A DNA stretch of 50,970 bases from Pedobacter sp. UBA4863 (GCF_002399615.1 NZ_DHDZ01000057.1:1-50970), one strand, 5' to 3'. Positions 26,072-36,069 are shown, numbered from the stretch's first letter. Made by a program: numbers and translations. Notes: a model not told the origin generated them from the sequence alone.

Positions 26072-29000
26072 ATGAAATTTTATTACAATTTCGGAATCGA
26101 CCTTAGGGTACATGTCCAGAAATTTAGCACCAAACTTTGTTCGGGTTTCTTTACCTTAAATCCTGAACTAAAAAGACGAATTATCATGAGGATTAACCTA
26201 GTCTTTACGATTTCGTTATTTACGATCTTGCAAGTGAGTGCCAATACCTTTGGTCAGCGGATCAATATTAACGAGAAAAATGTCAGTTTATCAACCGTAC
26301 TTAAAACGATAAGAAACCAAAGCGGTTACGATGTGTTATTTGATGCTAAGCTTATCCAAAAAGCACCCAGCATAAGCATTTATGTCAAGGATGCGACCGT
26401 AGAAGAGGCGCTTGAAAAATGTTTAGAAGGACTAAGCTTAACTTATAAGTTAGAAGAACACACGGTCATCATCAAAGAAAAATCTTTGGTCGAAAAAATT
26501 ACAGATCACCTCTCTTATAAAATGTCTGTGAACGAGATTACTGGCACAGTAAGGGCTACAAATGGAGAAATTTTAGCAGGCGCTAGTGTAACCGTAAAAA
26601 GGACAAAAAAAACTACATTAACCGATAATAAAGGTGATTTTTTCATAAAAGAAGTGCTTTCCTCAGACAGCTTGGAAGTGAGTTTTATTGGTTATAAATC
26701 TAGAACACTTGCTGTTGGTAGTCGTAATAACATTTATATCCTATTAGAAGAGGCAATTAATCCATTAGATATTTTAGTCGTTCAAGGATATGGTAAAACC
26801 AGTAGGCGTTTAGCAACTGGTAATATTACACGAATTGGAGCAGACGAACTTGGAAACCAAATAGTAGATAATCCAATTCTTGCCTTAAAGGGAAAAGTAG
26901 CTGGCTTAGATATTACCCAAGCCGATGGAATGGCTTTCTCCAACCAAAAAATTGAAATTAGAGGAAGAAAATCTATTAACAGTAATTTCGGTTCTGATCC
27001 ATTAGTGATCATTGACGGTATTCCACAAACAGTATCTAAACAGGTTCCCAATAATGCGGGCACCATGTATCAAACACCTATTTCGTCGGGTATGCTAGCA
27101 GGCTCAGGAACATCTAATTTAGAGAGTTTTAGTCCGCTATACGGAATTAATGCTAATGATATTGAATCAATTGAGGTGCTCAAGGATGCTGATGCAACGG
27201 CAATATATGGTAGTAGAGGAGGAAATGGCGTAATATTAATTACTACCAAAGGAGGAAGAATTGGTAAAACGGAGCTAAATGCCAAAGCTGGTCATGGTAT
27301 TAATTATGTAATTAATGAATGGGATTTGTTAAATACTGATGAATACCTAGCCATGCGTAGAGAAATTTTTAGAAATGATGGTTTAATACCAAATTCGGTA
27401 AGTGCACCTGAGTTATTCAGGTACGATCAAAATAGATATACAAATTGGCAGGATTTCGCTTATGGCGGAACTGGGCGCTGGTCTGATTTTAATATGGACT
27501 TAAATGGAGGAGATGCTAGAACGACCTTTAGGGTTGGCGCAGGCCTAAATACAAAGTCTGAAATCATACAAAGGGGAGGTATGAATAGCCGTTTTTCAAC
27601 TAATTTTTCATTAAGACATAAAGCTTTAAACAATAAATTATTGTTCGATCTCAGGTCTGGTTTTGGTAAGACAAAAAATACGGCACGCAAGTTTGGCGGA
27701 AATGTACATCTTACTCCTCCTAATGCCCCAGCCATATTTAATGAGGCAGGAGCTTTAAATTTTGCTGAATGGCAAACGCACATGACTCCTTTTGCGTCTT
27801 TATTAACTGAGAACCAAATGGAGGGACAGTCAATTAATTTAAGCGGATCATTAAGCTATTCACTGCTTAAAAATTTGAACATATTAATTAATGGCGGTTA
27901 TTCGAGTAATAGTGCTGATCACAGATTTCTAAATCCACTTGCTGCTCAAAATACTGCATTGTCAGCAAATTCGACAAATAGGTTATACCATAGCGCAATG
28001 AGCGTAAACAATGCTCTAATTGAGCCTCAGCTTACCTATGCAAATGGGAGGTTGTCTGCCATTGTGGGGGGCTCTTACCAGAACAATAGCAACTTAAGAA
28101 ACTGGGTGAGAGGTGAAAAATTTGCGTCAGACGAACAGATGAACAGTGTGAACAATGCTGCTCTATTTGCTGCTGGTGAGGGTAAAACGTTGTATAAATA
28201 CGCTGGGGTTTTCGCTAGGTTAACTTATAATTTGTACGATAAGTACGTAGTTAACCTAAATGCACGTAGAGACGGTAGCAGTAGGTTTGGTAAAGATTAT
28301 CGGTTTGGCAACTTTGGCTCTGTTGGGGCAACATGGATTTTATCGAAAGAAAACTTTGTTCGTTCAATATTGCCAAAAACCATGAGTACGGTTAAATTGA
28401 GAGGAAGTTATGGTGTTACAGGTTCTGATGGTATAGGCGATTATAAGTTTTTGCAACAATGGGGAAGCAGCTCGAGTGGAGGTGCATTTAGAAATTATGA
28501 TGGTATAACAGCTTTGTATCCTCAGTTATTGAATAACTCTGAGTTTCGTTGGCAGAGAAATGTGAAATCTGAAATTGGATTAAATCTAGGTTTCTTTGAA
28601 GATAACCTAACCTTAGATTTAAGCTATTACTCAGATTTTACTAATAATCAGCTGTTAAGTTTTCCTACACCAATGTATTCTGGATTTTCATCATTGATAC
28701 TTAATTCGCCTGCCGAAGTAAGTAACAAAGGTTATGAGCTATCCTTAGGGATATCCATAATCAATTCGAAAAAATTTAGTTGGAGTGCCAATTTTAACCT
28801 TTCTAGAAATACCAATACATTGGTAGATTATCCTGATTTTGAGAGTTCACCTTACTACAGTACCTATAAAATTGGTCAATCATTAGGTACTCAATACGTA
28901 TTTGAATACCTTGGAGTTGATCCGCAAACGGGGAACTATACTTTTAAAGATGGCAACGGTGACGGTATCATTACTCATGTGTATAATGCACCTGCTGGTA

Positions 29001-29488
29001 TAAATGGCGATGATCGTATCGCAATGATTAATACTAACCCTAACCTTATAGGAGGAATGTTCCATTCTTTTAAGTATAAAGGCTTGTATGTACAAGCAGC
29101 TTTTAACTTTAAAACAGGTAAAGCAATGTCATTTATGAATGCAACCGGGAATAATAATATAGCTCGTTATACCTACCAGAACACATGGCATAAACCGGGC
29201 GATAATGCCAAATACGCTAAGCTATCTACACAGCCTGACAACCGTGCAGCTACGTCAACCGTTGCTTATGCCGATATCGATTTTATAAGGTTAACCAACA
29301 TTACATTGGGTTATCAAGTGACATCGGAAATAGTGAAATCTTTAGGTATCTCTAGATTAGCATTTAATCTAAGTGCGCAGAATATTTTTGTACTTACAAA
29401 GTTCCCAGGTCTAGATCCTGAATTAACAACAGAACAAAGTTTCCCACAACAGCGAGTTGTTACCATGGGATTGAATTGTACATTTTGA
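26072..29488 (+). CDS. SusC/RagA family TonB-linked outer membrane protein with STN domain
   Basis: A large outer-membrane transporter of 1138 aa. A long leader carries the signal segment (MRINLVFTISLFTILQVSANT, residues 39-59). An STN domain (about 65-130, SLSTVLKTIRNQSGYDVLFD) marks signalling to FecR. A carboxypeptidase-like domain (about 155-230), the plug (about 235-370, LKGKVAGLDITQADG, VLKDADATAIYGSRGGNGVI) and a barrel ending LNCTF follow. It imports a bulky ligand captured by the SusD partner, 12 bases downstream. Starting at residue 39 (26186) would keep a complete signal peptide, but long leaders are frequent in STN-type SusC proteins of this group. Sigma, FecR, SusC and SusD form a substrate-induced system. 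Confidence 0.92.
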   Translation: MKFYYNFGIDLRVHVQKFSTKLCSGFFTLNPELKRRIIMRINLVFTISLFTILQVSANTFGQRININEKNVSLSTVLKTIRNQSGYDVLFDAKLIQKAPSISIYVKDATVEEALEKCLEGLSLTYKLEEHTVIIKEKSLVEKITDHLSYKMSVNEITGTVRATNGEILAGASVTVKRTKKTTLTDNKGDFFIKEVLSSDSLEVSFIGYKSRTLAVGSRNNIYILLEEAINPLDILVVQGYGKTSRRLATGNITRIGADELGNQIVDNPILALKGKVAGLDITQADGMAFSNQKIEIRGRKSINSNFGSDPLVIIDGIPQTVSKQVPNNAGTMYQTPISSGMLAGSGTSNLESFSPLYGINANDIESIEVLKDADATAIYGSRGGNGVILITTKGGRIGKTELNAKAGHGINYVINEWDLLNTDEYLAMRREIFRNDGLIPNSVSAPELFRYDQNRYTNWQDFAYGGTGRWSDFNMDLNGGDARTTFRVGAGLNTKSEIIQRGGMNSRFSTNFSLRHKALNNKLLFDLRSGFGKTKNTARKFGGNVHLTPPNAPAIFNEAGALNFAEWQTHMTPFASLLTENQMEGQSINLSGSLSYSLLKNLNILINGGYSSNSADHRFLNPLAAQNTALSANSTNRLYHSAMSVNNALIEPQLTYANGRLSAIVGGSYQNNSNLRNWVRGEKFASDEQMNSVNNAALFAAGEGKTLYKYAGVFARLTYNLYDKYVVNLNARRDGSSRFGKDYRFGNFGSVGATWILSKENFVRSILPKTMSTVKLRGSYGVTGSDGIGDYKFLQQWGSSSSGGAFRNYDGITALYPQLLNNSEFRWQRNVKSEIGLNLGFFEDNLTLDLSYYSDFTNNQLLSFPTPMYSGFSSLILNSPAEVSNKGYELSLGISIINSKKFSWSANFNLSRNTNTLVDYPDFESSPYYSTYKIGQSLGTQYVFEYLGVDPQTGNYTFKDGNGDGIITHVYNAPAGINGDDRIAMINTNPNLIGGMFHSFKYKGLYVQAAFNFKTGKAMSFMNATGNNNIARYTYQNTWHKPGDNAKYAKLSTQPDNRAATSTVAYADIDFIRLTNITLGYQVTSEIVKSLGISRLAFNLSAQNIFVLTKFPGLDPELTTEQSFPQQRVVTMGLNCTF

Positions 29489-29500
29489 TCGAATTAAATC

Positions 29501-30997
29501 ATGAAAAAAATAATTTTAAATACAATTGGCTTATTATTGCTAATAATGGGCGTGTTTTCATCCTGTAAAAAGTTGGTAGATATACCTGACCCCATTGATA
29601 CACTCACTGATGAAAAGGTTTTCAAAACCGATCCTCAAGCTGACCAAAGTATAGCTGCTTTATACCTTAGCATGATGTCGACTTCAGATTTCTCTTTTAG
29701 CTTTGGTTATGCAACCCTACACGGTGGTTTAGCTGCCGATGAGTTAACAGTACTTGATCCGATAATTAATTTTGAGTATTACCAAGTGTATAAAAATGAT
29801 ATTCAACCAGAGAATGGAAAATCATTTGCCGAACTATGGACGAGTGCTTATAAAACAATTTACATTGCTAATGCAATATTAGATGGGGAAGCAGCATCTG
29901 TTTCATCGCAATTAACAGCTAAGAAAAGAGAAGAGTTAAAAGCGCATGCTAAATTTATAAGGGCATTTTGTTTATTTTACTTAACTGGGTTTTATGAAAA
30001 AATTCCATTAACCAAAAGTTCTAAATACAATCAACTAATTAGCTTATCTAAATCTAGTCAAGAGGAGGTTTACCAAAGTATCTCTGTTGATCTAGAAGAA
30101 GCAATCCAGCACTATCGTGCGGCAAATTTAATCACTTCTGCAAGTAAAGGAAGTTCTTTTGCAGCAGAAGCCTTATTGGCAAGAGTATATCTTTACCAAA
30201 AGAATTGGGATAAGGCAAAGTTACACGCGACTAACGTTATCAATAGTGGCCATTATATTTTGGATATTAATTTACGCAACACCTTTACTAAAAATAGCAC
30301 CGAAGGTATCTTTAATTTAAAGAAAGATCCAACCAGTCTCATCGATAAATTTACTGACACCCACTTCCTCTCACCTTTAATTCCTTTTTATGCAGCATTT
30401 GGTGATGATCCAATGATATGGGATATGTTTTTAACGCCAGATATGTACGATGACGCATTTATGGGATTTTTTGGAACTGCCCCTCAGATAGAAGTTTCAC
30501 AAAGTTTGGGTGGTGCTTTCGAAAGTAACGATAAAAGAGGTAAAGTTTGGTTAAATTATAATCCAACACCAACCTATGCGCCTTACACTGGTCGAAAGGT
30601 CTATTTTTCTGATAAATATCCCGCTGCTAATGTATCTCCCGATACGTATAATGTTATGCGCCTAGCTGAAATGTATTTAATTAGGGCAGAAGCTAATGCT
30701 CATCTTGATCTAGTTGATTTAGCAAAGGCAGATCTGCAAGTGGTACGTAACAGAGCGGGTTTAACCAATGCCATCAGTTTAGCTGATAAAAATGCAGCAC
30801 TTGAGGCAGTGGCTAATGAAAGAAGGTTTGAACTATTTGCAGAGTGGGGCCATCGTTTATTTGATTTGAAACGTACAGGCAAAGCGCTGGGGGTGTTAAG
30901 TCAAAATCCAGATAAAGTTGGGATAAACGCCAAAAGAATCAAATTTCCAATACCATCCACAGAGGTTGCAAGAAACCCAAGGCTTGGTGGAGACTAA
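29501..30997 (+). CDS. RagB/SusD family nutrient-binding lipoprotein
   Basis: A surface lipoprotein of 498 aa with lipobox FSSC (Cys22). The SusD N-terminal part (about 40-230) has TPR-like helices (KAHAKFIRAFCLFYLTGFYEKIPL, SSFAAEALLARVYLYQKNWDKA), the C-terminal part the typical YNVMRLAEMYLIRAEANAHL and ANERRFELFAEWGHRLFDLKR. SusD lids close over the SusC barrel and bind the ligand. RagB, a close relative, takes peptides, which fits the metalloprotease encoded just downstream. The start follows the SusC stop by 12 bases. Ligand is inferred, not shown. Confidence 0.92.
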   Translation: MKKIILNTIGLLLLIMGVFSSCKKLVDIPDPIDTLTDEKVFKTDPQADQSIAALYLSMMSTSDFSFSFGYATLHGGLAADELTVLDPIINFEYYQVYKNDIQPENGKSFAELWTSAYKTIYIANAILDGEAASVSSQLTAKKREELKAHAKFIRAFCLFYLTGFYEKIPLTKSSKYNQLISLSKSSQEEVYQSISVDLEEAIQHYRAANLITSASKGSSFAAEALLARVYLYQKNWDKAKLHATNVINSGHYILDINLRNTFTKNSTEGIFNLKKDPTSLIDKFTDTHFLSPLIPFYAAFGDDPMIWDMFLTPDMYDDAFMGFFGTAPQIEVSQSLGGAFESNDKRGKVWLNYNPTPTYAPYTGRKVYFSDKYPAANVSPDTYNVMRLAEMYLIRAEANAHLDLVDLAKADLQVVRNRAGLTNAISLADKNAALEAVANERRFELFAEWGHRLFDLKRTGKALGVLSQNPDKVGINAKRIKFPIPSTEVARNPRLGGD

Positions 30998-31003
30998 TTA
31001 GCA

Positions 31004-31056
31004 TACTACGTAGTACACACAACTTTTTTTTAAGCACAACAGCTAGCTGTTGCGCT
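31004..31056. repeat. Two adjacent palindromes with a T-run, probable terminator region
   Basis: TACTACGTAGTA (31004-31015) and CAACAGCTAGCTGTTG (31037-31052, extended by GC/GC beyond one mismatch) are perfect palindromes separated by a run of eight T (31024-31031). Placed 6 bases after the SusD stop, they could end or attenuate the SusCD transcript. Confidence 0.5.
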
Positions 31057-31070
31057 ACTTAAACTATACA

Positions 31071-31206
31071 ATGAAACCTTTATTTAAAACAAAGGGCTGG
31101 ATGGCTATTGCCCTTTCGACTTGCAGTTTTTGTGAGCTCCTGCCAAGTAGATGATAAGGTTCTAGATACCAAAATATTAAATTTTAAAATCACAAAACTT
31201 AACTAA
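31071..31206 (+). pseudogene. Frameshifted remnant of a small lipoprotein gene
   Basis: The ATG at 31071 opens a signal-peptide-like segment (MKPLFKTKGWMAIALSTCS) that stops at 31152 after 27 codons. Taking one T out of the TTTTT run at 31127-31131 joins it to a frame reading FVSSCQVDDKVLDTKI and ending at TAA 31204, a 44-residue product with a good lipobox (VSSC). The place after SusD is where many Bacteroidota loci encode a third surface lipoprotein (SusE/DUF4843 type). The most likely reading is a gene that lost most of its body and then its frame. A sequencing error in the T-run would restore only a very short lipoprotein. Confidence 0.5.
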
Positions 31207-31220
31207 ACGCACAAAAAAAA

Positions 31221-33695
31221 ATGAAATTGAAATCGAAAGTGCTCATGCTGGGCATGGCAATTGCTGGGCTAATACATGCTAACAGCAGTTTTGGACAGGT
31301 TAAAGCGGACACGGTAAAGAAAGATACCGTTAAGACCGTAAAACCTAAAAAAGATCCATTAAAAAAAATTAAACCCTATCATGAAGTTGTAAATAAGAAT
31401 TACAAGTCTCAAACGGGTATGTTTAGTGTTCATCGTTATCGCGACACAACTTATTTCGAATTAAGCAATACTATTATTAACAGAGATATATTAATTGTAA
31501 ATCGCTTAGCGTCTATCTCATCTAATTCTTCTAATGTTTTTCCCGGCGAGTTATTAGATGAGCAAATGATTCGATTTGAATTAGGAAGAGATTCTACGAT
31601 AAAAATTAGGTTGATTGAACTCGAAATGATGGCTAATCCTAATAGTAATTTGGCACGTGCAGTTAAAGACGCAAACATTGGGACAATAATAGCGTCGTTT
31701 CCTATAAAAGCATATAGTAAAGATTCAACATCTTACGTGCTAGATTTTACTAAGTATTTAACAGAACCCGGTTTATTTCATAGTATAGAGGGACCTTTAA
31801 ACAATTTCGTTAGCCCAGTTTTAAAAGATGTAGAAATAGTAATGTTACGTCCGTTTGCAGAGAATGTCGAATTTACTCTACGAAAGAACATGACTAGAAA
31901 AAAACCAACTAGCGTAACCAATCAAGCCACTATAGAAACTTACACATCTATGTTGTTGTTGCCAAAGGTACCAATGCGTAGAAGACTAATTGATGACAGG
32001 ATTGGTTACTTCCCTAAAACATATCAATACTTTGACGATAAACAACAGAGCTACAGGCCTATTGGGTTTGCGAGTAGGTGGCGCTTAGAACCTAAAGAAA
32101 TTGATATGGAGAAGTGGAAAAGAGGAGAGTTAGTAGAACCTAAAAAACAAATTGTAATTTATATAGATCCAAATACGCCTAAGCAATGGGTTCCTTATTT
32201 AATTAAGGGAATTGATGACTGGCAAAAAGCCTTCGAACATGCCGGTTTTAAAAATGCAATAATAGGCAAGGAATGGCCTGTTAATGACCCTAATATGCAT
32301 ATAGGCGACGCTAGATATTCGATGATACATTATTTTCCTTCGAGAACACCAAATGCTAGAGGGCCGCACGTAGCCGATCCTCGTAGTGGTGAGGTAATAA
32401 ACACCAGAATAGAATGGTATCATAATGTGATGGATATCTTGGATCGTTGGTTTAAAATACAAACTGCAGCAGTTAATCCTAGTGCACGTAAACCAAAGTT
32501 AGACGATAAAACTATGGGTGAACTTATTAGAACGGTGTCTAGTCATGAAGTAGGCCATACGCTTGGATTAACGCATAATTTCGGAGCAAGTAGTTTTACG
32601 CCAGTAGAAAAACTAAGAGATGCCAAGTATTTAAAAGAAAATGGTCATACAGTAAGTATTATGGATTATGCTCGTTTTAATTACGTTGCGCAACCTGAGG
32701 ACAAAATCCCAATGGAGGATTTATTTCCAAAAATAGGTGCATACGATAAATGGGCGATAAAATGGGGTTATGGCTATGTAGGAGGTAAGGACGAATTTGA
32801 AGAGGATAAAATCCATAGAAAGCTTGTTAGCAAAAAATTAGAAACAAACCCAAATGTTGTTTATTTAGATGGAGAACGTTTATTTGGAGACGCAAGAGCA
32901 CAAACTGAGGATTTAGGTGACGATGCAATTGTAGCCAGCAATTACGGCATTAAAAATCTAAAAGTAGTAATGGCTAATTTGGTAAAATGGTTTGCTGAAG
33001 ATGGACAAGATTTTTCAAAAATAGCTAAATATCACGAAGAAATCATGCAGCAATTTATAAGATATATGGGGCATGTTTCTTACAATCACATTGGCTTTAC
33101 AAGAGATCCGAAAGTGGGAGGAAATAGTGGTACTGTTTATAAGCCAATTTCACGCGAACGTCATATCGCTGTTGTGAAATTTTTTGATGAGCAAATTTTT
33201 ACAACACCAAAATGGCTAGTTAATACCGAGGTTGAAAATTTAATAAAAGATGCGGTTTATGACTCTAGAGCTAATCCTTCACACTTGGATGCCATTGCTA
33301 AGTTTCAGCATATGTCATTAACAACGCTTATTAGAAGTATTCATTTACATCGAATTTTAGGTAATGGTTTGAGATTCAATACTTATACGCTTGAGGACCA
33401 TATGCAGTTGATGCACGAAATTATTTGGAGAGAATTAAAGCAGCCTACGATTGAACTTGACAGATATAGAAGAGGGCTTCAAAGAATTTATGTAGATACT
33501 TATGCAGATATCATAAAAATGGTTGACATCAATTATTTATCTACATCTACAGATGTTCAGCTTCTAGTGAAATTAGACATGAAGGCTTTAAAGCAGGAAG
33601 TAGAGAATGCGATTGACAAGGCTGATGGGATAAATAAAGAACATCTTAAAGATATTGTATTACGTATTGATAGAGCATTTGACCCTAAAAAGTAA
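31221..33695 (+). CDS. Secreted zinc-dependent metalloprotease with DUF5117/DUF5118 domains
   Basis: A protein of 824 aa with a signal peptide (MKLKSKVLMLGMAIAGLIHA, cleavage near SFG-QV). A short Lys/Pro-rich linker leads to a DUF5118-like segment (about 50-105), a DUF5117 domain (about 110-300) and a metzincin-like catalytic domain. The zinc motif HEVGHTLGLTH is at 442-452 (ligands His442, His446, His452, catalytic Glu443) and the likely Met-turn is SIMDYAR with Met481. Members are exported peptidases of Bacteroidota with unknown substrates. It follows SusC, SusD and the lipoprotein remnant in the same direction, so it may feed peptides to this transporter. A terminator follows at 33720. 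Confidence 0.88.
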   Translation: MKLKSKVLMLGMAIAGLIHANSSFGQVKADTVKKDTVKTVKPKKDPLKKIKPYHEVVNKNYKSQTGMFSVHRYRDTTYFELSNTIINRDILIVNRLASISSNSSNVFPGELLDEQMIRFELGRDSTIKIRLIELEMMANPNSNLARAVKDANIGTIIASFPIKAYSKDSTSYVLDFTKYLTEPGLFHSIEGPLNNFVSPVLKDVEIVMLRPFAENVEFTLRKNMTRKKPTSVTNQATIETYTSMLLLPKVPMRRRLIDDRIGYFPKTYQYFDDKQQSYRPIGFASRWRLEPKEIDMEKWKRGELVEPKKQIVIYIDPNTPKQWVPYLIKGIDDWQKAFEHAGFKNAIIGKEWPVNDPNMHIGDARYSMIHYFPSRTPNARGPHVADPRSGEVINTRIEWYHNVMDILDRWFKIQTAAVNPSARKPKLDDKTMGELIRTVSSHEVGHTLGLTHNFGASSFTPVEKLRDAKYLKENGHTVSIMDYARFNYVAQPEDKIPMEDLFPKIGAYDKWAIKWGYGYVGGKDEFEEDKIHRKLVSKKLETNPNVVYLDGERLFGDARAQTEDLGDDAIVASNYGIKNLKVVMANLVKWFAEDGQDFSKIAKYHEEIMQQFIRYMGHVSYNHIGFTRDPKVGGNSGTVYKPISRERHIAVVKFFDEQIFTTPKWLVNTEVENLIKDAVYDSRANPSHLDAIAKFQHMSLTTLIRSIHLHRILGNGLRFNTYTLEDHMQLMHEIIWRELKQPTIELDRYRRGLQRIYVDTYADIIKMVDINYLSTSTDVQLLVKLDMKALKQEVENAIDKADGINKEHLKDIVLRIDRAFDPKK

Positions 33696-33719
33696 ATTTA
33701 ATAGTTAATAGTTAGTTCC

Positions 33720-33756
33720 GCAGCCTCCTTCTGGTAAAGTTGGGGGCTGCTTTTTT
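33720..33756 (+). terminator. Rho-independent terminator after the metalloprotease gene
   Basis: GCAGCCTCC (33720-33728) pairs with GGGGGCTGC (33742-33750, one G-T pair) and is followed by six T. Confidence 0.88.
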
Positions 33757-33768
33757 AAGTTTAATTTG

Positions 33769-35916
33769 ATGAAGAAAATCATATTTTTAGCCTTTGTATT
33801 ATCATCTTTAGCTGTAGCAAAGGCACAAATTGTTGTAAAAGGTCAGGTGCGGAACAGCACGTATAAACCTATTGCTGGCGCTAGTGTTAAATTAGCCACA
33901 GATACGGTTGGTAGTGTTACGGATAGCTTAGGAAATTTCGTTTTCAGTACTTTAAAAACAGGTGACGTGACGGTAGTAGCATCCTTGTTGGGCTATAAAA
34001 CAGATAGCGTTGTGGTTAAATTAATAGCAAAAACTGTTTATAGTTTAATTATTCTTAAAGATGTAAATCAACAACTTAATACGGTACAGATCCAAACTAG
34101 AAAAGCTTTCAACCCACCCAACCAAGAACTTAGCCACGGAATGATAACTACTGCCATAGCACCTGGTGCGGCGGCCGATGTTACTGCTGCGATGCAAGTA
34201 TTTCCTGGGGCAGCACCAATTGCCAATGAAACAGGTTTTTTCGTACGTGGGGGGCACGCAAATGAGACACTAATTGTCTTCGACGGGATGGTGGTGAAGA
34301 ACGCATTTGGTAGCAAACTGCCTGATTTAGCTAACAGAAGTAGGTTTTCCGCATTTTTATTCGATAAAACGAACTTTACAACTAGTGGATACAGCGCTAT
34401 GTATGGTCAAGCACTTTCCTCGGTTTTAACTATGGATACGAGAGATCTCCCTCCAGCCAGTTCTACTGAATTTGCAATCATTAATTTAGGATTGGGTGTT
34501 GCTAGAACAGAGCGATTTAAAAATAGCTCACTTACTATTGGAGCAAATTATTATAATTTCTCTCCATATCATCAATTAGTCAAGCAAAACACGCTTTGGA
34601 AAGATGACCCAAAACAATACCAAACCAGTTTAAACTATAAGCACAAACTCAAAAAAGGCACGTTTAAAGCCTTTGTCGATTATAGTGATACTGAGTTGTC
34701 ATTTGATATCATTAATCCCAACACTTCTACTTCCGATTTACTTAAAAACCGAAATAAAAACCTTTATATCAATACCAACTATCAGGGTCAATTGAGCCAC
34801 TACTGGAAAATATACTTCGGTACAGCTTATAACAAAACTACAGAGCAAGGTGATTTTGGCAACAGCCCATATTTTCAAAACGACGATCTTTTGCAGCAAA
34901 AGTTAATGTTTACCGCAAGTATTTTAGGAGCCATCCCTTTGCGTATGGGAGCCGAATACTTTTACAATGAACGTAAGGAGGGAATCAATAACAAAGAAAG
35001 GGGCTATACCGATTTGTTGAGCGCTGCATTTACAGAGCTTGATGCTAATTTGTTGCCACAGTTGAGTCTAAATTTAGGTTTTCGCACCGAATATAGCCGC
35101 TATATGGACAAAGTGAATGCTTCGCCTCGGATAGCCGCAATTTACAACCCTACAAAAGATCATAAGTTTACAGCTAGCTACGGGCAGTATTTACAAAAAC
35201 CGGATGATAGTTTTTTAGCTGTTAGCAATCAACTAAATTTTGAGAAAAACATACAATATGCTATAGATTATGAATTTCCATTGAAGCGAAGATTGGTGAA
35301 ATTGGCTGCGTATCACAAAAAATATAGCGATTTAACCAAAATTACAACGCCGTTCTTTTCTGGATTTCAAGCTTACGGACCACCTTTAGATATTCAAAGC
35401 GTAAAGGCTACGGGAAGCGGATTTGCGAACGGATTTGAACTATTTTTTAAGGATAAAGAAAGTGTCCGTTACGCAGAATATTTCGTTTCTTATTCTTGGG
35501 TAAACACCAAGCGTAACTTTATAGACTACGCCATGTTTGCTACACCAACATTTGCACCAAAACATACGCTTAATGCAAATTTTCAAAAATTCTCTAACAA
35601 ACTTACTTGGATATTTGCAGTTAACTACGCTTATAACCACGGTAGAACTTATTTCAATCCCAACAATGCTGCGCTAATGGGCGATAAGGTTAAGGATTTC
35701 CATAACTTGAGCGCTTCAATTTCGCATATTCCTCGTTGGGGTAAAACTTGGTCATCAATTAGTTTGAATGTAAACAATATACTGGGTTTCAAGCAAGTTT
35801 ACGGGTATCGATATGCTTTTAGCGGAGTTCAACGAATACCTGTCTTGCCTACGGCAAAAAGGAGTGTTTTGTTAAGTCTTTTGGTAAACCTCGATGGGCA
35901 AGATTATAATAGATAA
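33769..35916 (+). CDS. TonB-dependent receptor with carboxypeptidase-like regulatory domain
   Basis: An outer-membrane receptor of 715 aa with a signal peptide (MKKIIFLAFVLSSLAVAKA, cleavage before QIV), a CarboxypepD_reg-like domain (about 22-105, VKGQVRNSTYKPIAGASVKL), a plug (about 110-220, VFPGAAPIANETGFFVRGG) and a barrel ending in a short tail LVNLDGQDYNR. It is smaller than SusC proteins and has no SusD partner, so the ligand is probably a small compound such as a metal complex, cofactor or peptide. The ATG at 33769 is preferred to a TTG three bases upstream. The strong terminator at 33720 separates it from the protease gene, so it likely has its own promoter. Confidence 0.85.
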   Translation: MKKIIFLAFVLSSLAVAKAQIVVKGQVRNSTYKPIAGASVKLATDTVGSVTDSLGNFVFSTLKTGDVTVVASLLGYKTDSVVVKLIAKTVYSLIILKDVNQQLNTVQIQTRKAFNPPNQELSHGMITTAIAPGAAADVTAAMQVFPGAAPIANETGFFVRGGHANETLIVFDGMVVKNAFGSKLPDLANRSRFSAFLFDKTNFTTSGYSAMYGQALSSVLTMDTRDLPPASSTEFAIINLGLGVARTERFKNSSLTIGANYYNFSPYHQLVKQNTLWKDDPKQYQTSLNYKHKLKKGTFKAFVDYSDTELSFDIINPNTSTSDLLKNRNKNLYINTNYQGQLSHYWKIYFGTAYNKTTEQGDFGNSPYFQNDDLLQQKLMFTASILGAIPLRMGAEYFYNERKEGINNKERGYTDLLSAAFTELDANLLPQLSLNLGFRTEYSRYMDKVNASPRIAAIYNPTKDHKFTASYGQYLQKPDDSFLAVSNQLNFEKNIQYAIDYEFPLKRRLVKLAAYHKKYSDLTKITTPFFSGFQAYGPPLDIQSVKATGSGFANGFELFFKDKESVRYAEYFVSYSWVNTKRNFIDYAMFATPTFAPKHTLNANFQKFSNKLTWIFAVNYAYNHGRTYFNPNNAALMGDKVKDFHNLSASISHIPRWGKTWSSISLNVNNILGFKQVYGYRYAFSGVQRIPVLPTAKRSVLLSLLVNLDGQDYNR

Positions 35917-35919
35917 CAT

Positions 35920-35950
35920 AACAAAGGCGGCATTTTTGGCAGCCTTTGTT
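35920..35950 (+). terminator. Hairpin after the TonB-dependent receptor gene
   Basis: AACAAAGGC (35920-35928) pairs perfectly with GCCTTTGTT (35942-35950) across a 13-base loop. There is no following T-run, so termination would be weak. Confidence 0.5.
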
Positions 35951-36062
35951 GCTATCCGTTATTCCGTAAAAATAGAATAATTAAACTGACATAATGGAAT
36001 TGTAGAGGGTATTACTAGCCAACTAATTATCATATCGGCTTACCAGCTAATTAAAAATTTAC

Positions 36063-36069
36063 TATTTTG
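36063..36069 (+). promoter_or_regulatory. Putative -7 element abutting the holB start codon
   Basis: TATTTTG followed by CACC and the ATG at 36074. It is one base shorter than TAnnTTTG and lacks an evident -33 box. If used, transcription would begin at or next to the start codon. Confidence 0.35.
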
